Origin: Pseudomonadota bacterium
Lineage (GTDB): Bacteria; Desulfobacterota; Desulfobulbia; Desulfobulbales; SURF-16
Length of the DNA stretch: 64,000 nucleotides
Reading direction: 5' to 3'
Assembly (NCBI GenBank): GCA_018822545.1
Contig: JAHJKA010000013.1
Span: 1-64,000 of the forward strand
Below the pieces are notes generated by a model. The model did not search any database. It worked only from the letters and a program-made list of their open reading frames with translations, and was not told the DNA's origin. Position 1 is the first letter of the stretch. Each line of letters begins with the position of its first letter. The translations under genes and the position numbers were made by a program. Shown here piece after piece: positions 8,817-17,039 of the stretch.

Positions 8817-9592
8817 AGCTCCACCATCACCCCCGGTCTTTCTTGCCAGGAGAGAGAGACTTCGGGCAGTGGAAAGCCATTTTTTACAGTGGCCAGGAAA
8901 CCGGTTACCGCTTCCAGTGCCAAATCAGGCAGATTGTTGGTCTCACTGAGATGGGCAAGCACCACATGTTGCAATCTGTCGTGCAGAAGATCGCCCAGAA
9001 AACGAGCAGCATCGTTATTAGCAAGATGTCCCTGCCGTGAGCGCACCCGTTGCTGAAGGTGAAGGGGATAGGGCCCATCGGCCAGCATCTGGAGATCATG
9101 ATTACACTCTAGAATGAGACCATGACAGCCAGTCAGGCGCTGCTGCAGGAGACGACTGACCATCCCGGTATCCGTGCAAAAGCCAAGGGTCACGCCATCA
9201 TGTTCAACGACAAAGCCCACCGGATCAGCGGTATCGTGGGAGATGGCAAAGGGATGGATGGTAAAACCGGCTAAAGAGAATTTCTCCCCGGTCTGAAAAG
9301 ACTTAAAACTCTCAACCTGACCCAGACGTGGACTGGCCGCCTTGAAGGTGGCCTGATTGGCCCACAGCGCCGTTTTATATTTACGGGCCAGAATACCGGC
9401 CCCCTGGATGTGGTCATTATGCTCATGGGTAAGCAAAACCCCCTCGACCGTGGCCATGGAAACACCAACAACCTCAAGACGGCGACATATTTCCTTCCCT
9501 GAAAAACCGGCATCAATGAGCAGGGCCCGGCCGTTCGCCTCAACATAGGTGGCGTTGCCCTTACTGCCACTGCCCAACACGCAAAATTTCAT
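8807..9592 (-). CDS. MBL-fold metallo-hydrolase, WalJ/YycJ-like
   Basis: A 261-residue metallo-beta-lactamase-fold protein beginning MKFCVLGSGSKGNATY, typical of the YycJ/WalJ group of putative exonucleases or phosphodiesterases. The metal motif THEHNDH is at 55-61, and later FCTDTG and LAHLSETNN segments supply further ligands. It is the first gene of the minus-strand cobamide run and overlaps the next gene by 10 bases. Substrate unknown; a link with cobamides is only by context. Confidence 0.85.
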   Translation of the reverse strand: MKFCVLGSGSKGNATYVEANGRALLIDAGFSGKEICRRLEVVGVSMATVEGVLLTHEHNDHIQGAGILARKYKTALWANQATFKAASPRLGQVESFKSFQTGEKFSLAGFTIHPFAISHDTADPVGFVVEHDGVTLGFCTDTGMVSRLLQQRLTGCHGLILECNHDLQMLADGPYPLHLQQRVRSRQGHLANNDAARFLGDLLHDRLQHVVLAHLSETNNLPDLALEAVTGFLATVKNGFPLPEVSLSWQERPGVMVELCR

Positions 9593-9711
9593 TTCAAGAT
9601 AGCCTGGGCAAAGTTCATTTTAAAAAAATAAAAAAATTGTCAACCGATTGTCGACTGGTGCGTTGGAAGGAATAAAAGCATAGTTTAAAACCACTCACAA
9701 GGAGAAAAAAA

Positions 9712-10233
9712 ATGAGCTCTATCAAGTTAACCACATTCAGCGTACTGGCCCTGATGCTCACCACCGTTCCTGCTTTTGCTGGCGGTCAATCCTCTCTTGA
9801 CCGTCGTGGTGAACGCATTGAACGACATCTGGATCACAAAGGGGATCGCATCAATACACATCTCGATGCCAAAGGTAAACGGATCAACCAGCGTATGGCT
9901 GCCAAGGCGGACAAGGCGCGCGCCCATGGAAAACCAGCCCTGGCAAGCCACCTGGATTGCAAGGGCGATCGTCTTGAAAATCATTTGGACCACCGTGGCG
10001 ACCGAATCGACAGGCGCCTTGATAGGCGGGGCGAACGGATCAACGACCATTTTAACCGATGGAACACCTGGCACACCAGCCGGTATGAACCAAAAAGGCA
10101 CCCCAACCAGTACCGCCATAACAACCAGCATACCCATGCTGATACCCAGCGCCATAACCCAAGGTATGGCCAGCAAGGGATTAAGATTCTTTTGCCGCCG
10201 CCACCTTTTTTTCTACCTCCTTTTGCCAGGTAA
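9712..10233 (+). CDS. Secreted protein built of 11-residue repeats
   Basis: A 173-residue protein with signal peptide (cleavage after AFA, about residue 23). Six 11-residue units follow the pattern LDxxGxRIxxx: residues 29-39, 40-50, 51-61, then a 19-residue irregular stretch, then 81-91, 92-102 and 103-113. Hendecad repeats with alternating Asp/Arg/His suggest a long charged helix or coiled coil. The tail is His/Asn/Arg-rich and ends in a proline/phenylalanine stretch. It has a strong AAGGAG site. It sits 16 bases ahead of an ECF sigma gene, so it is a candidate client or sensor of that system. No function is known to me. Confidence 0.8.
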   Translation: MSSIKLTTFSVLALMLTTVPAFAGGQSSLDRRGERIERHLDHKGDRINTHLDAKGKRINQRMAAKADKARAHGKPALASHLDCKGDRLENHLDHRGDRIDRRLDRRGERINDHFNRWNTWHTSRYEPKRHPNQYRHNNQHTHADTQRHNPRYGQQGIKILLPPPPFFLPPFAR

Positions 10234-10249
10234 TTGGTAAAGGGTATTC

Positions 10250-10783
10250 ATGGAAACCTTCCTTACATCTGTCCAGGGGCGCGCATTTCGGATGGCGGAG
10301 ATCGCCACCAAGAGCCGAGATGACGCTCTGGACATTGTCCAGGACACCATGTATGACTTTGTTCGCCGCTATCGCCGCCATGATGACAAAGAGTGGCACC
10401 CCCTGTTTTTCAGGGTTTTGCAGAACAAGATTCGTGACTGGTACAGGCGCACTGCCATCCGCCGCCGTTTTGGCGGCTGGCTCTCCCTGGGCTCTAAATC
10501 CGCTGAGCCCGAAAGGACAGAGGATCCCTTTGACCAGGTGGCTGACAGTAAAGGTAAAAGCCCGGAGCACAATCTGGAGCTGCAAGACTCCCTGAATCAT
10601 CTCAGCAACGCTCTCAAAAATCTGCCCCATAAGCAGCAACAGGTCTTTCTGATGCGGGCCTGGGAGGGTTTTTCCACAAAGGAAACCGCAACAATTATGA
10701 AATGTTCAGCTGGCACCGTCAAAACCCATTACTGGCGGGCCTTGAACACCTTGCAAGAAAAATTGAAGGATCACAGATCATGA
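10250..10783 (+). CDS. ECF-type RNA polymerase sigma factor
   Basis: A 177-residue group 4 sigma factor. Region 2 includes DALDIVQDTMYDFVRRY (about 25-41) and an RDWYRR segment; a linker precedes region 4 (about 123-172) with the helix-turn-helix FSTKETATIMKCSAGTVKTHYWRAL. It overlaps the next gene by ATGA. The order sigma factor, DUF3619-like membrane protein, DUF3106 protein is also known from other proteobacteria. The target promoters are probably within this cassette, but I did not find a certain ECF promoter. Confidence 0.92.
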   Translation: METFLTSVQGRAFRMAEIATKSRDDALDIVQDTMYDFVRRYRRHDDKEWHPLFFRVLQNKIRDWYRRTAIRRRFGGWLSLGSKSAEPERTEDPFDQVADSKGKSPEHNLELQDSLNHLSNALKNLPHKQQQVFLMRAWEGFSTKETATIMKCSAGTVKTHYWRALNTLQEKLKDHRS

Positions 10784-11217
10784 GCACCTCTGAAGAAAAA
10801 TTCATTACCGAGATCAAGAAACAGCTTGATGAGAGTGTTGACAATCTTGATGGCGCCACCCGTTCGCGCCTCAACCGCATGCGCTCACAGGCCCTTGACT
10901 TTCATGATGCCAAGCCGAGAACGGACCGTATCTGGCTCTTGACTGGAGGCGCTCTGCTGCCGGCCCTGACCCTTGCCCTTTTTGTTTATTTCGGCATTCC
11001 ACGCCAGCATGTACACGACCAACAAACGTCGCAAGTTGCCGCCAGTCACCAAGAAACAACCTCGGCGACCTACGATCTTGCCGTCAGCACTCCTTCCCCT
11101 GAGCTCCTTGACACCGAGAATCTGAAAATCCTGATGAGCACAGAGGAACTAGAGATGCTTTCTGATCTTGATTTTCTTACCTGGCTCACTCATGAAAATG
11201 ATGAGGTGGGAGGATGA
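10780..11217 (+). CDS. DUF3619-like single-pass membrane protein, candidate anti-sigma factor
   Basis: A 145-residue protein with a helical, charged N-terminal part (about 1-45), one transmembrane segment (about 50-68, LLTGGALLPALTLALFVYF) and an acidic periplasmic tail ending in LDFLTWLTHE. The N-terminal stretch with RSRLNRMRSQALD resembles DUF3619 proteins, which lie next to sigma factors. The anti-sigma role is an inference from topology and the overlap with the sigma gene. It is coupled to the next gene by another four-base overlap. Confidence 0.75.
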   Translation: MSTSEEKFITEIKKQLDESVDNLDGATRSRLNRMRSQALDFHDAKPRTDRIWLLTGGALLPALTLALFVYFGIPRQHVHDQQTSQVAASHQETTSATYDLAVSTPSPELLDTENLKILMSTEELEMLSDLDFLTWLTHENDEVGG

Positions 11218-11792
11218 CGATGCGCACAATAGTCATATTGCTTAGCCTCTTTCTACTGACTACCTCCCACGCCTATGGCCAAGGCTCTTTTGCGGATTTG
11301 CAGGCGCAGGATCAAGAAATCCTTTTACCGTTCAAAGATATCTGGCCGGAAATCACACCGGAACGACGACAACATCTCATCAACCGCGCCCAACGCTGGT
11401 CGAACATGAGTCCCGAGCAGCGCCAGGCCACCAAGGAGCATTTTGATCGTTTTCGCGAGATGCCCCCGGAACAGCGCCAGGAGTTGCGACAGCGCTATAA
11501 AAAATTCAGAGAATTTTCTCCCGCAGAACAGCAACGCCGGCGTGAGGGTTGGCAACAACTCCCCCCTGAGAAAAAAGAGGAACTGCGGCGGCGTTGGCAC
11601 CAACGAAAACTTGATCAAAATAACAGGCAGGAGGAGAGTTCAGGGGAGACCAAGGAAGATCGCCGGGACCACTGGCGAGAATTGAGAGATCTGTCGCCGC
11701 AGGAAAAACAGGCCTTACGAGAAAAAAGACATAAGCTACGCTTAGAGAGTCGAGAAAACAATACCCTGCCCCTGGATAGGCCTGCCGAATAA
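11214..11792 (+). CDS. DUF3106-type secreted repeat protein
   Basis: A 192-residue exported protein with signal peptide (about 1-22). The mature region is made of roughly 16-19-residue helical repeats that start with a proline-containing turn: ITPERRQ (47), SPEQRQ (66), PPEQRQ (84), SPAEQQ (102), PPEKKE (117) and SPQEKQ (161). This is the DUF3106 pattern. It is very rich in Arg, Gln and Glu. Probably periplasmic; function unknown. It is the last gene of the ECF cassette and converges on dut. Confidence 0.82.
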   Translation: MTMRTIVILLSLFLLTTSHAYGQGSFADLQAQDQEILLPFKDIWPEITPERRQHLINRAQRWSNMSPEQRQATKEHFDRFREMPPEQRQELRQRYKKFREFSPAEQQRRREGWQQLPPEKKEELRRRWHQRKLDQNNRQEESSGETKEDRRDHWRELRDLSPQEKQALREKRHKLRLESRENNTLPLDRPAE

Positions 11793-11844
11793 CAAGCGCC
11801 ACCTCCCAGGCCTTCAACAACAGGGCGGCACAGCGTGATGGAAA

Positions 11845-12300
11845 TCAAAGCCCGGTGTGGCCGAATCCTCCAGCCCCCCTTTCTGTTTCAGACAAATCAT
11901 CGACAAGCTCAAGGATGGCCTGACATACCGGGGCCACCACCAGTTGGGCGATTCGATCCCCTCGGCTAATCGTAAAGGCTTTGCTGCCCAGATTGATGAG
12001 CCCCACCTTGATTTCTCCTCGGTAGTCCGCATCAATGGTTCCAGGACTATTGACCACGGTGACGCCGTGTTTAATGGCCAGACCGCTCCGGGGCCGCACC
12101 TGGATTTCATAGCCTGAGGCAATTGCCACTGCAAGGTTGGTGGGCAGCATGGCTATTGTTCCCGGCTCCAGGGTTACGGTATCAACCACAGCCGCTTGAA
12201 TATCCATACCCGCGGCAAGTAATGAATGGTAGCTTGGCAGAGCTAGCCCATCGTTCTTAGTACTATCAAGCCATTTAATTTTCACCTTCACCATTTCCAT
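11845..12300 (-). CDS. dut: Deoxyuridine 5'-triphosphate nucleotidohydrolase
   Basis: dUTPase hydrolyses dUTP to dUMP and pyrophosphate, keeping uracil out of DNA and feeding dTMP synthesis. The 151-residue trimeric-type enzyme shows motif 1 (AAGMDIQA), motif 2 (PRSGLAIK), motif 3 ([11 protein letters not shown]), motif 4 (RGDRIAQLV) and the C-terminal motif 5 ([10 protein letters not shown]). The start is ATG 12300, six bases after AAGGAG. In related bacteria dut commonly follows pnp and an M16 peptidase gene; here two small genes separate it from that run. Confidence 0.97.
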   Translation of the reverse strand: MEMVKVKIKWLDSTKNDGLALPSYHSLLAAGMDIQAAVVDTVTLEPGTIAMLPTNLAVAIASGYEIQVRPRSGLAIKHGVTVVNSPGTIDADYRGEIKVGLINLGSKAFTISRGDRIAQLVVAPVCQAILELVDDLSETERGAGGFGHTGL

Positions 12301-12455
12301 ACTCCGCTCCTTCGTCTTTTTTCCGAAAAAACTGTATCCCCTGCCTTGTCCCTTGTTGTACCAAATGTCCAGATCAAGGCAACAAGTTCGTGGCCTAAAA
12401 ACAACCTTCTGATTTCCAGGCCTCCCCCTCCCTTCTACACAGTAAAAAACTGTCG

Positions 12456-12500
12456 CATAAGTGTGGTATCGACACTTATGTGGTGCAGCCAGTACCACAC
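12456..12500 (+). promoter_or_regulatory. Inverted repeats, probable upstream activator sites
   Basis: A perfect 9-base inverted repeat CATAAGTGT / ACACTTATG lies at 12456-12464 and 12472-12480. An overlapping pair GTGTGGTA / TACCACAC lies at 12461-12468 and 12493-12500. Further TGTGG copies follow up to 12510. They sit about 150-190 bases before the expected start of transcription of the sigma-54 promoter, the usual range for enhancer-binding-protein sites. The binding protein is unknown. Confidence 0.6.
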
Positions 12501-12621
12501 ATACTGTGGCACCGCCATATCCCACACCTTCTTTCACCGAAGACACATATGCTTCATATTGGAGAATATATTACTGTAAACACGTACTTTTTTGTTTTGT
12601 TTAGTGCAAAAAGTTTCTTTG

Positions 12622-12637
12622 TGGCACGGCATCTGCT
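12622..12637 (+). promoter_or_regulatory. Sigma-54 promoter
   Basis: TGGCACGGCATCTGCT matches the -24/-12 consensus TGGCAC-N5-TTGCW with one mismatch and has the required GG-N10-GC spacing. The start of transcription would be near 12648, about 50 bases before the first small gene. Confidence 0.75.
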
Positions 12638-12697
12638 CTTACACTAGCCAACAGCATAGAGCAAACGCAGCATAAAAAGAACATAAGGAGAACGGTC

Positions 12698-12910
12698 ATG
12701 AAAGAGACAACTAAAATCACACAGGCGGCTCAGACTACGCACGACAGCCTTGCTGATATGGATCAGGCCAGCAAGATTGGTCTGGCCATGGTTGTGAGCT
12801 TTGCCGGACTTGTTGGGGCCTGGGGCTTGGCGTGTATGGTGGGTGCCCTGACTACCCAGGGGATCGGCGGAGTCATTTCAGGATTTATCACCGCAATCAC
12901 AGGAATGTAA
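12698..12910 (+). CDS. Small membrane protein under sigma-54 control, family unknown
   Basis: A 70-residue protein with a polar N-terminal region (about 1-26, TTKITQAAQTTHDSLADMDQ), one clear transmembrane helix (about 27-50, containing a Cys) and a second glycine-rich hydrophobic segment (about 53-69). It has a strong AAGGAG site. It is followed 54 bases later by another small membrane protein gene with its own AAGGAG. I do not recognise the family. Size and topology are like accessory subunits of membrane complexes, but that is only an analogy. Confidence 0.75.
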   Translation: MKETTKITQAAQTTHDSLADMDQASKIGLAMVVSFAGLVGAWGLACMVGALTTQGIGGVISGFITAITGM

Positions 12911-12964
12911 GACACGAATCGCTGTTTAAAGACAATTTAAATATCATAACAAAGGAGCACGACA

Positions 12965-13276
12965 ATGGCTGAAAACAACGAAAACAAAGGTATGGGCGCA
13001 TTTTTTGGAATTATGGCAGGCCTGGGAGGTGCCTTTGGCATCTGGGCCATAATGGCCTTTATCACTGGTTTATCCTCTGTAAACTTCCAGGTCGGCGAGA
13101 TGCTTCGTCAGTTCATGGTGGCAACCGGTAATTTAGGCGAGTATGAGACCCTGGTTGACTTCTATACCCACATTAAGGGCGTCGAGTACCTGATGGCCGG
13201 TGCCTTCTTTGTAGCCTTCCCAGTATATTTCAAATATATCGACAAGAGTGCCAAAGAGACCAGCGCCAAGGCATAA
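12965..13276 (+). CDS. Small two-helix membrane protein, family unknown
   Basis: A 103-residue protein with a polar start (MAENNENKG), a Gly-rich transmembrane helix (about 10-37), an extramembrane loop of about 35 residues (NFQVGEMLRQFMVATGNLGE onward) and a second helix (about 75-94) followed by a charged Lys/Ala tail. It is co-transcribed with the preceding small gene and ends just before a rho-independent terminator, so the pair forms a complete two-gene operon. No family recognised. Confidence 0.78.
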   Translation: MAENNENKGMGAFFGIMAGLGGAFGIWAIMAFITGLSSVNFQVGEMLRQFMVATGNLGEYETLVDFYTHIKGVEYLMAGAFFVAFPVYFKYIDKSAKETSAKA

Positions 13277-13301
13277 AATCCTTCCCTCTCTTCTTCTCCA
13301 T

Positions 13302-13334
13302 AAAAAAGCCGGGACGTTAAGTCCCGGCTTTTTT
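13302..13334 (+). terminator. Rho-independent terminator of the small-protein operon
   Basis: GCCGGGAC and GTCCCGGC form an 8-base GC-rich stem, extended by A and T runs on both sides, around a five-base GTTAA loop. The T-run TTTTTT follows directly. The flanking A-run means it may also work for the convergent peptidase gene. Confidence 0.93.
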
Positions 13335-13427
13335 ATGTTCTCACCTCGTTACCACTCATCAAAGTGCAGGCAACACGAAACTGCCCAACAGATCTTTGAT
13401 AAGCAGAAAATCGGTAATGCACCATAA

Positions 13428-14678
13428 TTATGGCCAGCGAACCTCGTTTTCAGCCACCGGCCCCATGACCACTGCGGCAAGTGGATCAGCAAAGAGCTTG
13501 CCGGCCAAGGCAGCAATCTCTGCCACCGTTACCTTCTCAAAACTACTGACCACTTCGGCCAGAGGAATATGACGCTCAAAATAAAGCTCATTACGGGCAT
13601 TTCTGGTCATACGCGACTCAAGATTCTCAGCGGCCAGATAAAGGCTGCCCCGAGTGTAATCCAAGGCATTATGCATCTCTTCCTGGGACAAGGCCTCCGC
13701 ATTACCAGCCAGTAACAATTGCTCGTTGATGAGGGCCAGGGTCTCATTAACCGAGGCCGGGGCAACACCGCAGGAAATCCCCACATAGCCACAATCGATA
13801 TAGGATTCAATATAGGATGAAATGGAATAGGCAAGCCCCCTCTTTTCCCGAATCTCCTGGAAAAGTCGGGAACTCATATTGCCGCCGAGAATGGTATTTA
13901 ACAACACCAGGGCAAATCTGTCATCCGAGGTGATCTCAAGACCCTTGGCACCCATGACAAGCTGCACCTGCTCAATATCTTTGCTGACCACGTTTTTTTT
14001 CAAAACACGCTCAGAAACAGGGGCCAATCTGGCCTGGCTCTTTGTTCCCCAGGAAAATCCCCCCCAATAGGGCTCTAAAAGCTGACAGAATTTGTGATGT
14101 TCAACATTACCTGCGCAACTGATCACGACCTTGCCGGGGGCATAATGGCCCTCGACATAGCTTTGCAGCCGAACACGATTCATCTGATCCACCACCTGCG
14201 GATCACCGAGGACTGGCCGGGCCAGGGAATGCTCCCCCCAAAAAGAGTCCTCGAAAATCTCATGAACCTGCTCTTCAGGGATATCCTCCACCATGGATAT
14301 TTCCTGCAGGATCACCTGGCATTCGCGACCGACCTCATCCTCATCGAATTGCGAATGATGGAACATATCGGCAAAAAGCTCGATGAGTTCCGGCAATTTA
14401 CTATCTAAAACCGTGCAATAGAGACAGGTGGTATCTTTGGAGGTAAAGGCGTTGGCCATGCCTCCGAAACTGTCAAGCACCCTGGAAATCTGTTGAGCCG
14501 AACGGCTGGCGGTACCCTTGAAAAACATATGTTCGACAAAATGGGAGATGCCGCTTACGTCCTGATCCTCATCCCGACTGCCCACATCAACCCATATACC
14601 AAAAGATACAGTCCGGGCGCCGGGGATCTTTTCACTCACCACCCGAACCCCGTTTGCAAAAACAGTTTTATTGTACAT
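13428..14678 (-). CDS. M16-family zinc peptidase (processing-peptidase-like)
   Basis: A 416-residue M16 metallopeptidase with the inverted zinc motif HFVEH at 46-50 and a downstream glutamate-rich stretch (EISMVEDIPEE) supplying the third ligand. The R/Y-containing C-terminal half (RGLAYSISSY) is also typical. These proteins resemble the mitochondrial processing peptidase beta subunit and are commonly encoded next to pnp, as here; the bacterial substrate is not established. ATG 14678 follows AAAGG by six bases. It is separated from pnp by a terminator. Confidence 0.93.
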   Translation of the reverse strand: MYNKTVFANGVRVVSEKIPGARTVSFGIWVDVGSRDEDQDVSGISHFVEHMFFKGTASRSAQQISRVLDSFGGMANAFTSKDTTCLYCTVLDSKLPELIELFADMFHHSQFDEDEVGRECQVILQEISMVEDIPEEQVHEIFEDSFWGEHSLARPVLGDPQVVDQMNRVRLQSYVEGHYAPGKVVISCAGNVEHHKFCQLLEPYWGGFSWGTKSQARLAPVSERVLKKNVVSKDIEQVQLVMGAKGLEITSDDRFALVLLNTILGGNMSSRLFQEIREKRGLAYSISSYIESYIDCGYVGISCGVAPASVNETLALINEQLLLAGNAEALSQEEMHNALDYTRGSLYLAAENLESRMTRNARNELYFERHIPLAEVVSSFEKVTVAEIAALAGKLFADPLAAVVMGPVAENEVRWP

Positions 14679-14750
14679 TCTGAACCTTTTCAAACCTTGT
14701 TGGTATTTAAAGAAAGATCACGAGCAAATGCAGCCGACCATAAACACAAA

Positions 14751-14784
14751 AAAAAGGGTAGGGAACTCGGTCCCCTACCCTTTT
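14751..14784 (-). terminator. Rho-independent terminator after pnp
   Basis: An inverted repeat with arms AAAAGGGTAGGG and CCCTACCCTTTT encloses a short loop. Read on the minus strand it ends in a T-run 24 bases after the pnp stop codon. Confidence 0.88.
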
Positions 14785-14807
14785 GCAGACTACAGCGTTA
14801 AAGAAGC

Positions 14808-16892
14808 TTACTCTTCAAGGCAAGCCTTCCGGCTTAGGCGAATCTTACCACGCTGATCAACAGCAAGGACCTTGACCTTCAGCTTGTCGCCTTCCTTAAG
14901 GACATCGGTGACCTTTTCAACACGGCCGTTTGCAAGCTCAGAGATGTGAACCAGCCCATCAGTACCGGGCAGAATCTCGACAAAGGCACCGAAATCAACG
15001 ATGGTCTTCACAACACCCTCATAGATCTTACCAATCTCAGCCTCAGCGGTGACTTCATTGACCCTGTCCTGGGCCTGCTGAGCCACAACACCGTCAGCGG
15101 CAAAAATTTTCACAGTACCGGAATCATCGACATCGATCTTGACATCAAGATCAGCCTGGATGCCACGGATAATCTTCCCACCGGGGCCGATGAGATCACG
15201 GATCTTATCGGGATTAATATGCATGGTGATAATTTTGGGAGCATGGGCCGGCATCTCAGCACGGGATGCAGTAAGGGACTTGGCCATTTCGCCCAAGATA
15301 TGGATACGCCCGGCCTTGGCCTGAGCCAGAGCCGTGGTCATGATCTCCCGGGTTACACCTTCAATCTTGATATCCATCTGCAGGGCGGTAATACCGTCTG
15401 CGGTACCAGTTACCTTGAAATCCATGTCACCCAAATGATCCTCATCACCAAGGATATCGGTGAGAACAACCACTTTATCGCCATCCTTAATGAGGCCCAT
15501 GGCCACACCGGAGACAGGGGCCTTGATGGGCACACCGGCATCCATCAGAGACAGAGAGCCGCCACATACCGAGGCCATCGATGAGGAACCATTGGACTCC
15601 AGGATGTCGGAGACGATGCGGATGGTATAAGGGAAATCTTCGATAGAAGGCAGCACCTTTTCCAGGGCACGGGTGGCCAGAGCGCCGTGACCGATGTCAC
15701 GACGGCTGGGTCCACGCATAAAACGGGCCTCGCCAACACAAAAAGGCGGAAAATTGTAGTGAAGCATGAATTTGCGGAAGCTCATACCGTCCAGGGTCTC
15801 AACACGCTGCTCATCGTCACCGGAGCCCAGGGTGGTCGTAACCAAGGCCTGGGTCTCGCCGCGGGTAAAAAGGGCTGAACCATGAACTCGGGGCAGCAAC
15901 GCCACCTCGGTATCAATTTTACGGACCTCGTCAAACTTACGACCGCCGATGCGCTCACCCTTTTCAACAATGCGGGACCGCATCATGCTCTTTTGCAGTT
16001 CTTTTAAAAGCGACTTGACCTCGCCCTGGCGACTGAACTCTGGATCTTCTTCAAATTTTGCAACAACGTTGCCTTTGAGTTCATCAAAGGCAGCGTAACG
16101 CTCCATTTTATCAGAAGTGGTGATTACCTTCTCCATGGGGCCGGCGGCAATATCGGCTACCTGCTTCTGGAGCTTGGCATCAACCTGGGGAGGAACAACC
16201 ACCATTTTGGCGACACCCACGGCGGCCTGCATCTCTTCCTGGACGGCAATAATGGTCTTTAAAGCCTCATGGCCGGCATAGATAGCATCGAGGACAACAT
16301 CCTCACTGAGCATATCAGCGCCACCCTCAACCATTACCACGGCCTTCTTTGTCCCGGCAACGATGAGATCAAGAACGGATTCTTTCTGCTGGGTGGTAGT
16401 GGGGTTGATGACATACTTACCGTCAATCATGCCCACCCGAACTCCGGCAACAGGACCCATGAAAGGCACGTGGGAGATAGACAAAGACGCAGAGGCGCCG
16501 ATCATGGCCAACAGGTCAGCATCGTTCTCCTTGTCTGCCGAAATAACCGTGGCGATGATCTGGGTCTCACAGGCATAGCCGTCAGCAAAAAGAGGCCGCA
16601 GCGGCCTGTCGATAAAACGACAGGTCAAGGTCTCTTTTTCAGTGGGACGGCCAATCTCGCGGCGGAAAAAACTGCCGGGGATTTTGCCCACCGCGTAAAA
16701 ACGCTCCTGGTACTCGACGGTAAGGGGGAGAAAGTCAGCATCTGGCTTGGCATCCTTGGCGCCAACCACCGTGACGAGAACGACGGTTTCACCGTAAGTA
16801 ACCACGACAGAACCGCTGGCCTGCTTGGCCATTTTTCCGGTTTCAATGGTCAAGGGACGACCGCCGATTTCAACTTCAACTTTTTTATACAT
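14808..16892 (-). CDS. pnp: Polyribonucleotide nucleotidyltransferase (PNPase)
   Basis: PNPase is a 3'-to-5' phosphorolytic exoribonuclease, a trimer and often a degradosome part. The 694-residue chain has the two RNase PH-type domains, with FFRREIGRPTEKETLTCRFI in the first and TRGETQALVTTTLG and GDMDFKVTGT in the second. A KH domain follows (about 550-615, IRDLIGPGGKIIRGI), then a C-terminal S1 domain (about 620-690, VDFGAFVEILPGTDGLVHIS). The order rpsO-pnp matches many proteobacteria. Its leader holds a long hairpin and a duplication, which suggests post-transcriptional control. Confidence 0.98.
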   Translation of the reverse strand: MYKKVEVEIGGRPLTIETGKMAKQASGSVVVTYGETVVLVTVVGAKDAKPDADFLPLTVEYQERFYAVGKIPGSFFRREIGRPTEKETLTCRFIDRPLRPLFADGYACETQIIATVISADKENDADLLAMIGASASLSISHVPFMGPVAGVRVGMIDGKYVINPTTTQQKESVLDLIVAGTKKAVVMVEGGADMLSEDVVLDAIYAGHEALKTIIAVQEEMQAAVGVAKMVVVPPQVDAKLQKQVADIAAGPMEKVITTSDKMERYAAFDELKGNVVAKFEEDPEFSRQGEVKSLLKELQKSMMRSRIVEKGERIGGRKFDEVRKIDTEVALLPRVHGSALFTRGETQALVTTTLGSGDDEQRVETLDGMSFRKFMLHYNFPPFCVGEARFMRGPSRRDIGHGALATRALEKVLPSIEDFPYTIRIVSDILESNGSSSMASVCGGSLSLMDAGVPIKAPVSGVAMGLIKDGDKVVVLTDILGDEDHLGDMDFKVTGTADGITALQMDIKIEGVTREIMTTALAQAKAGRIHILGEMAKSLTASRAEMPAHAPKIITMHINPDKIRDLIGPGGKIIRGIQADLDVKIDVDDSGTVKIFAADGVVAQQAQDRVNEVTAEAEIGKIYEGVVKTIVDFGAFVEILPGTDGLVHISELANGRVEKVTDVLKEGDKLKVKVLAVDQRGKIRLSRKACLEE

Positions 16893-16905
16893 GGAATCTC
16901 CTGTA

Positions 16906-17014
16906 TTTATACCACAAGGGGCATAAGTTTCGTTTGTGCAGACTAGCTGCTCAACTCAGCTTTATACCACAAGGGCATAAGTTTCGTTTGAGCAGACTAA
17001 CTGCTCAACTCAGC
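16906..17014 (-). repeat. Tandem duplication in the pnp leader
   Basis: Two nearly identical direct repeats of 55 bases (16906-16960) and 54 bases (16961-17014) adjoin each other, differing by one indel and a few substitutions. A third partial copy starts at 17015. The second copy contains GAGCAG-ACTAA-CTGCTC, able to form a small hairpin. They begin 14 bases upstream of the pnp start codon and so would lie in its 5' leader. Confidence 0.88.
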
Positions 17015-17039
17015 TTTATACTGCAGATCTAAATACAAG

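Larger units (their letters stand above)
12301..12697. other. Regulatory intergenic region between dut and the small membrane genes
   Basis: Almost 400 bases separate divergent genes. They hold palindromes at 12456-12500 and a sigma-54 promoter at 12622, both listed separately. I found no coding sequence. The dut-proximal part probably carries the dut promoter, but I could not pick -35 and -10 boxes confidently. Confidence 0.6.

Noticed and set aside
5616..9592. Cobalamin riboswitch in the cobamide operon
   Set aside because: No B12-box-like conserved sequence was seen upstream of 9592 or between the tightly packed genes.
9600..9711. ECF-type promoter upstream of the hendecad-repeat gene
   Set aside because: GGAA motifs occur near 9665, but no convincing -10 partner at fixed spacing, and no second copy in the window to compare.
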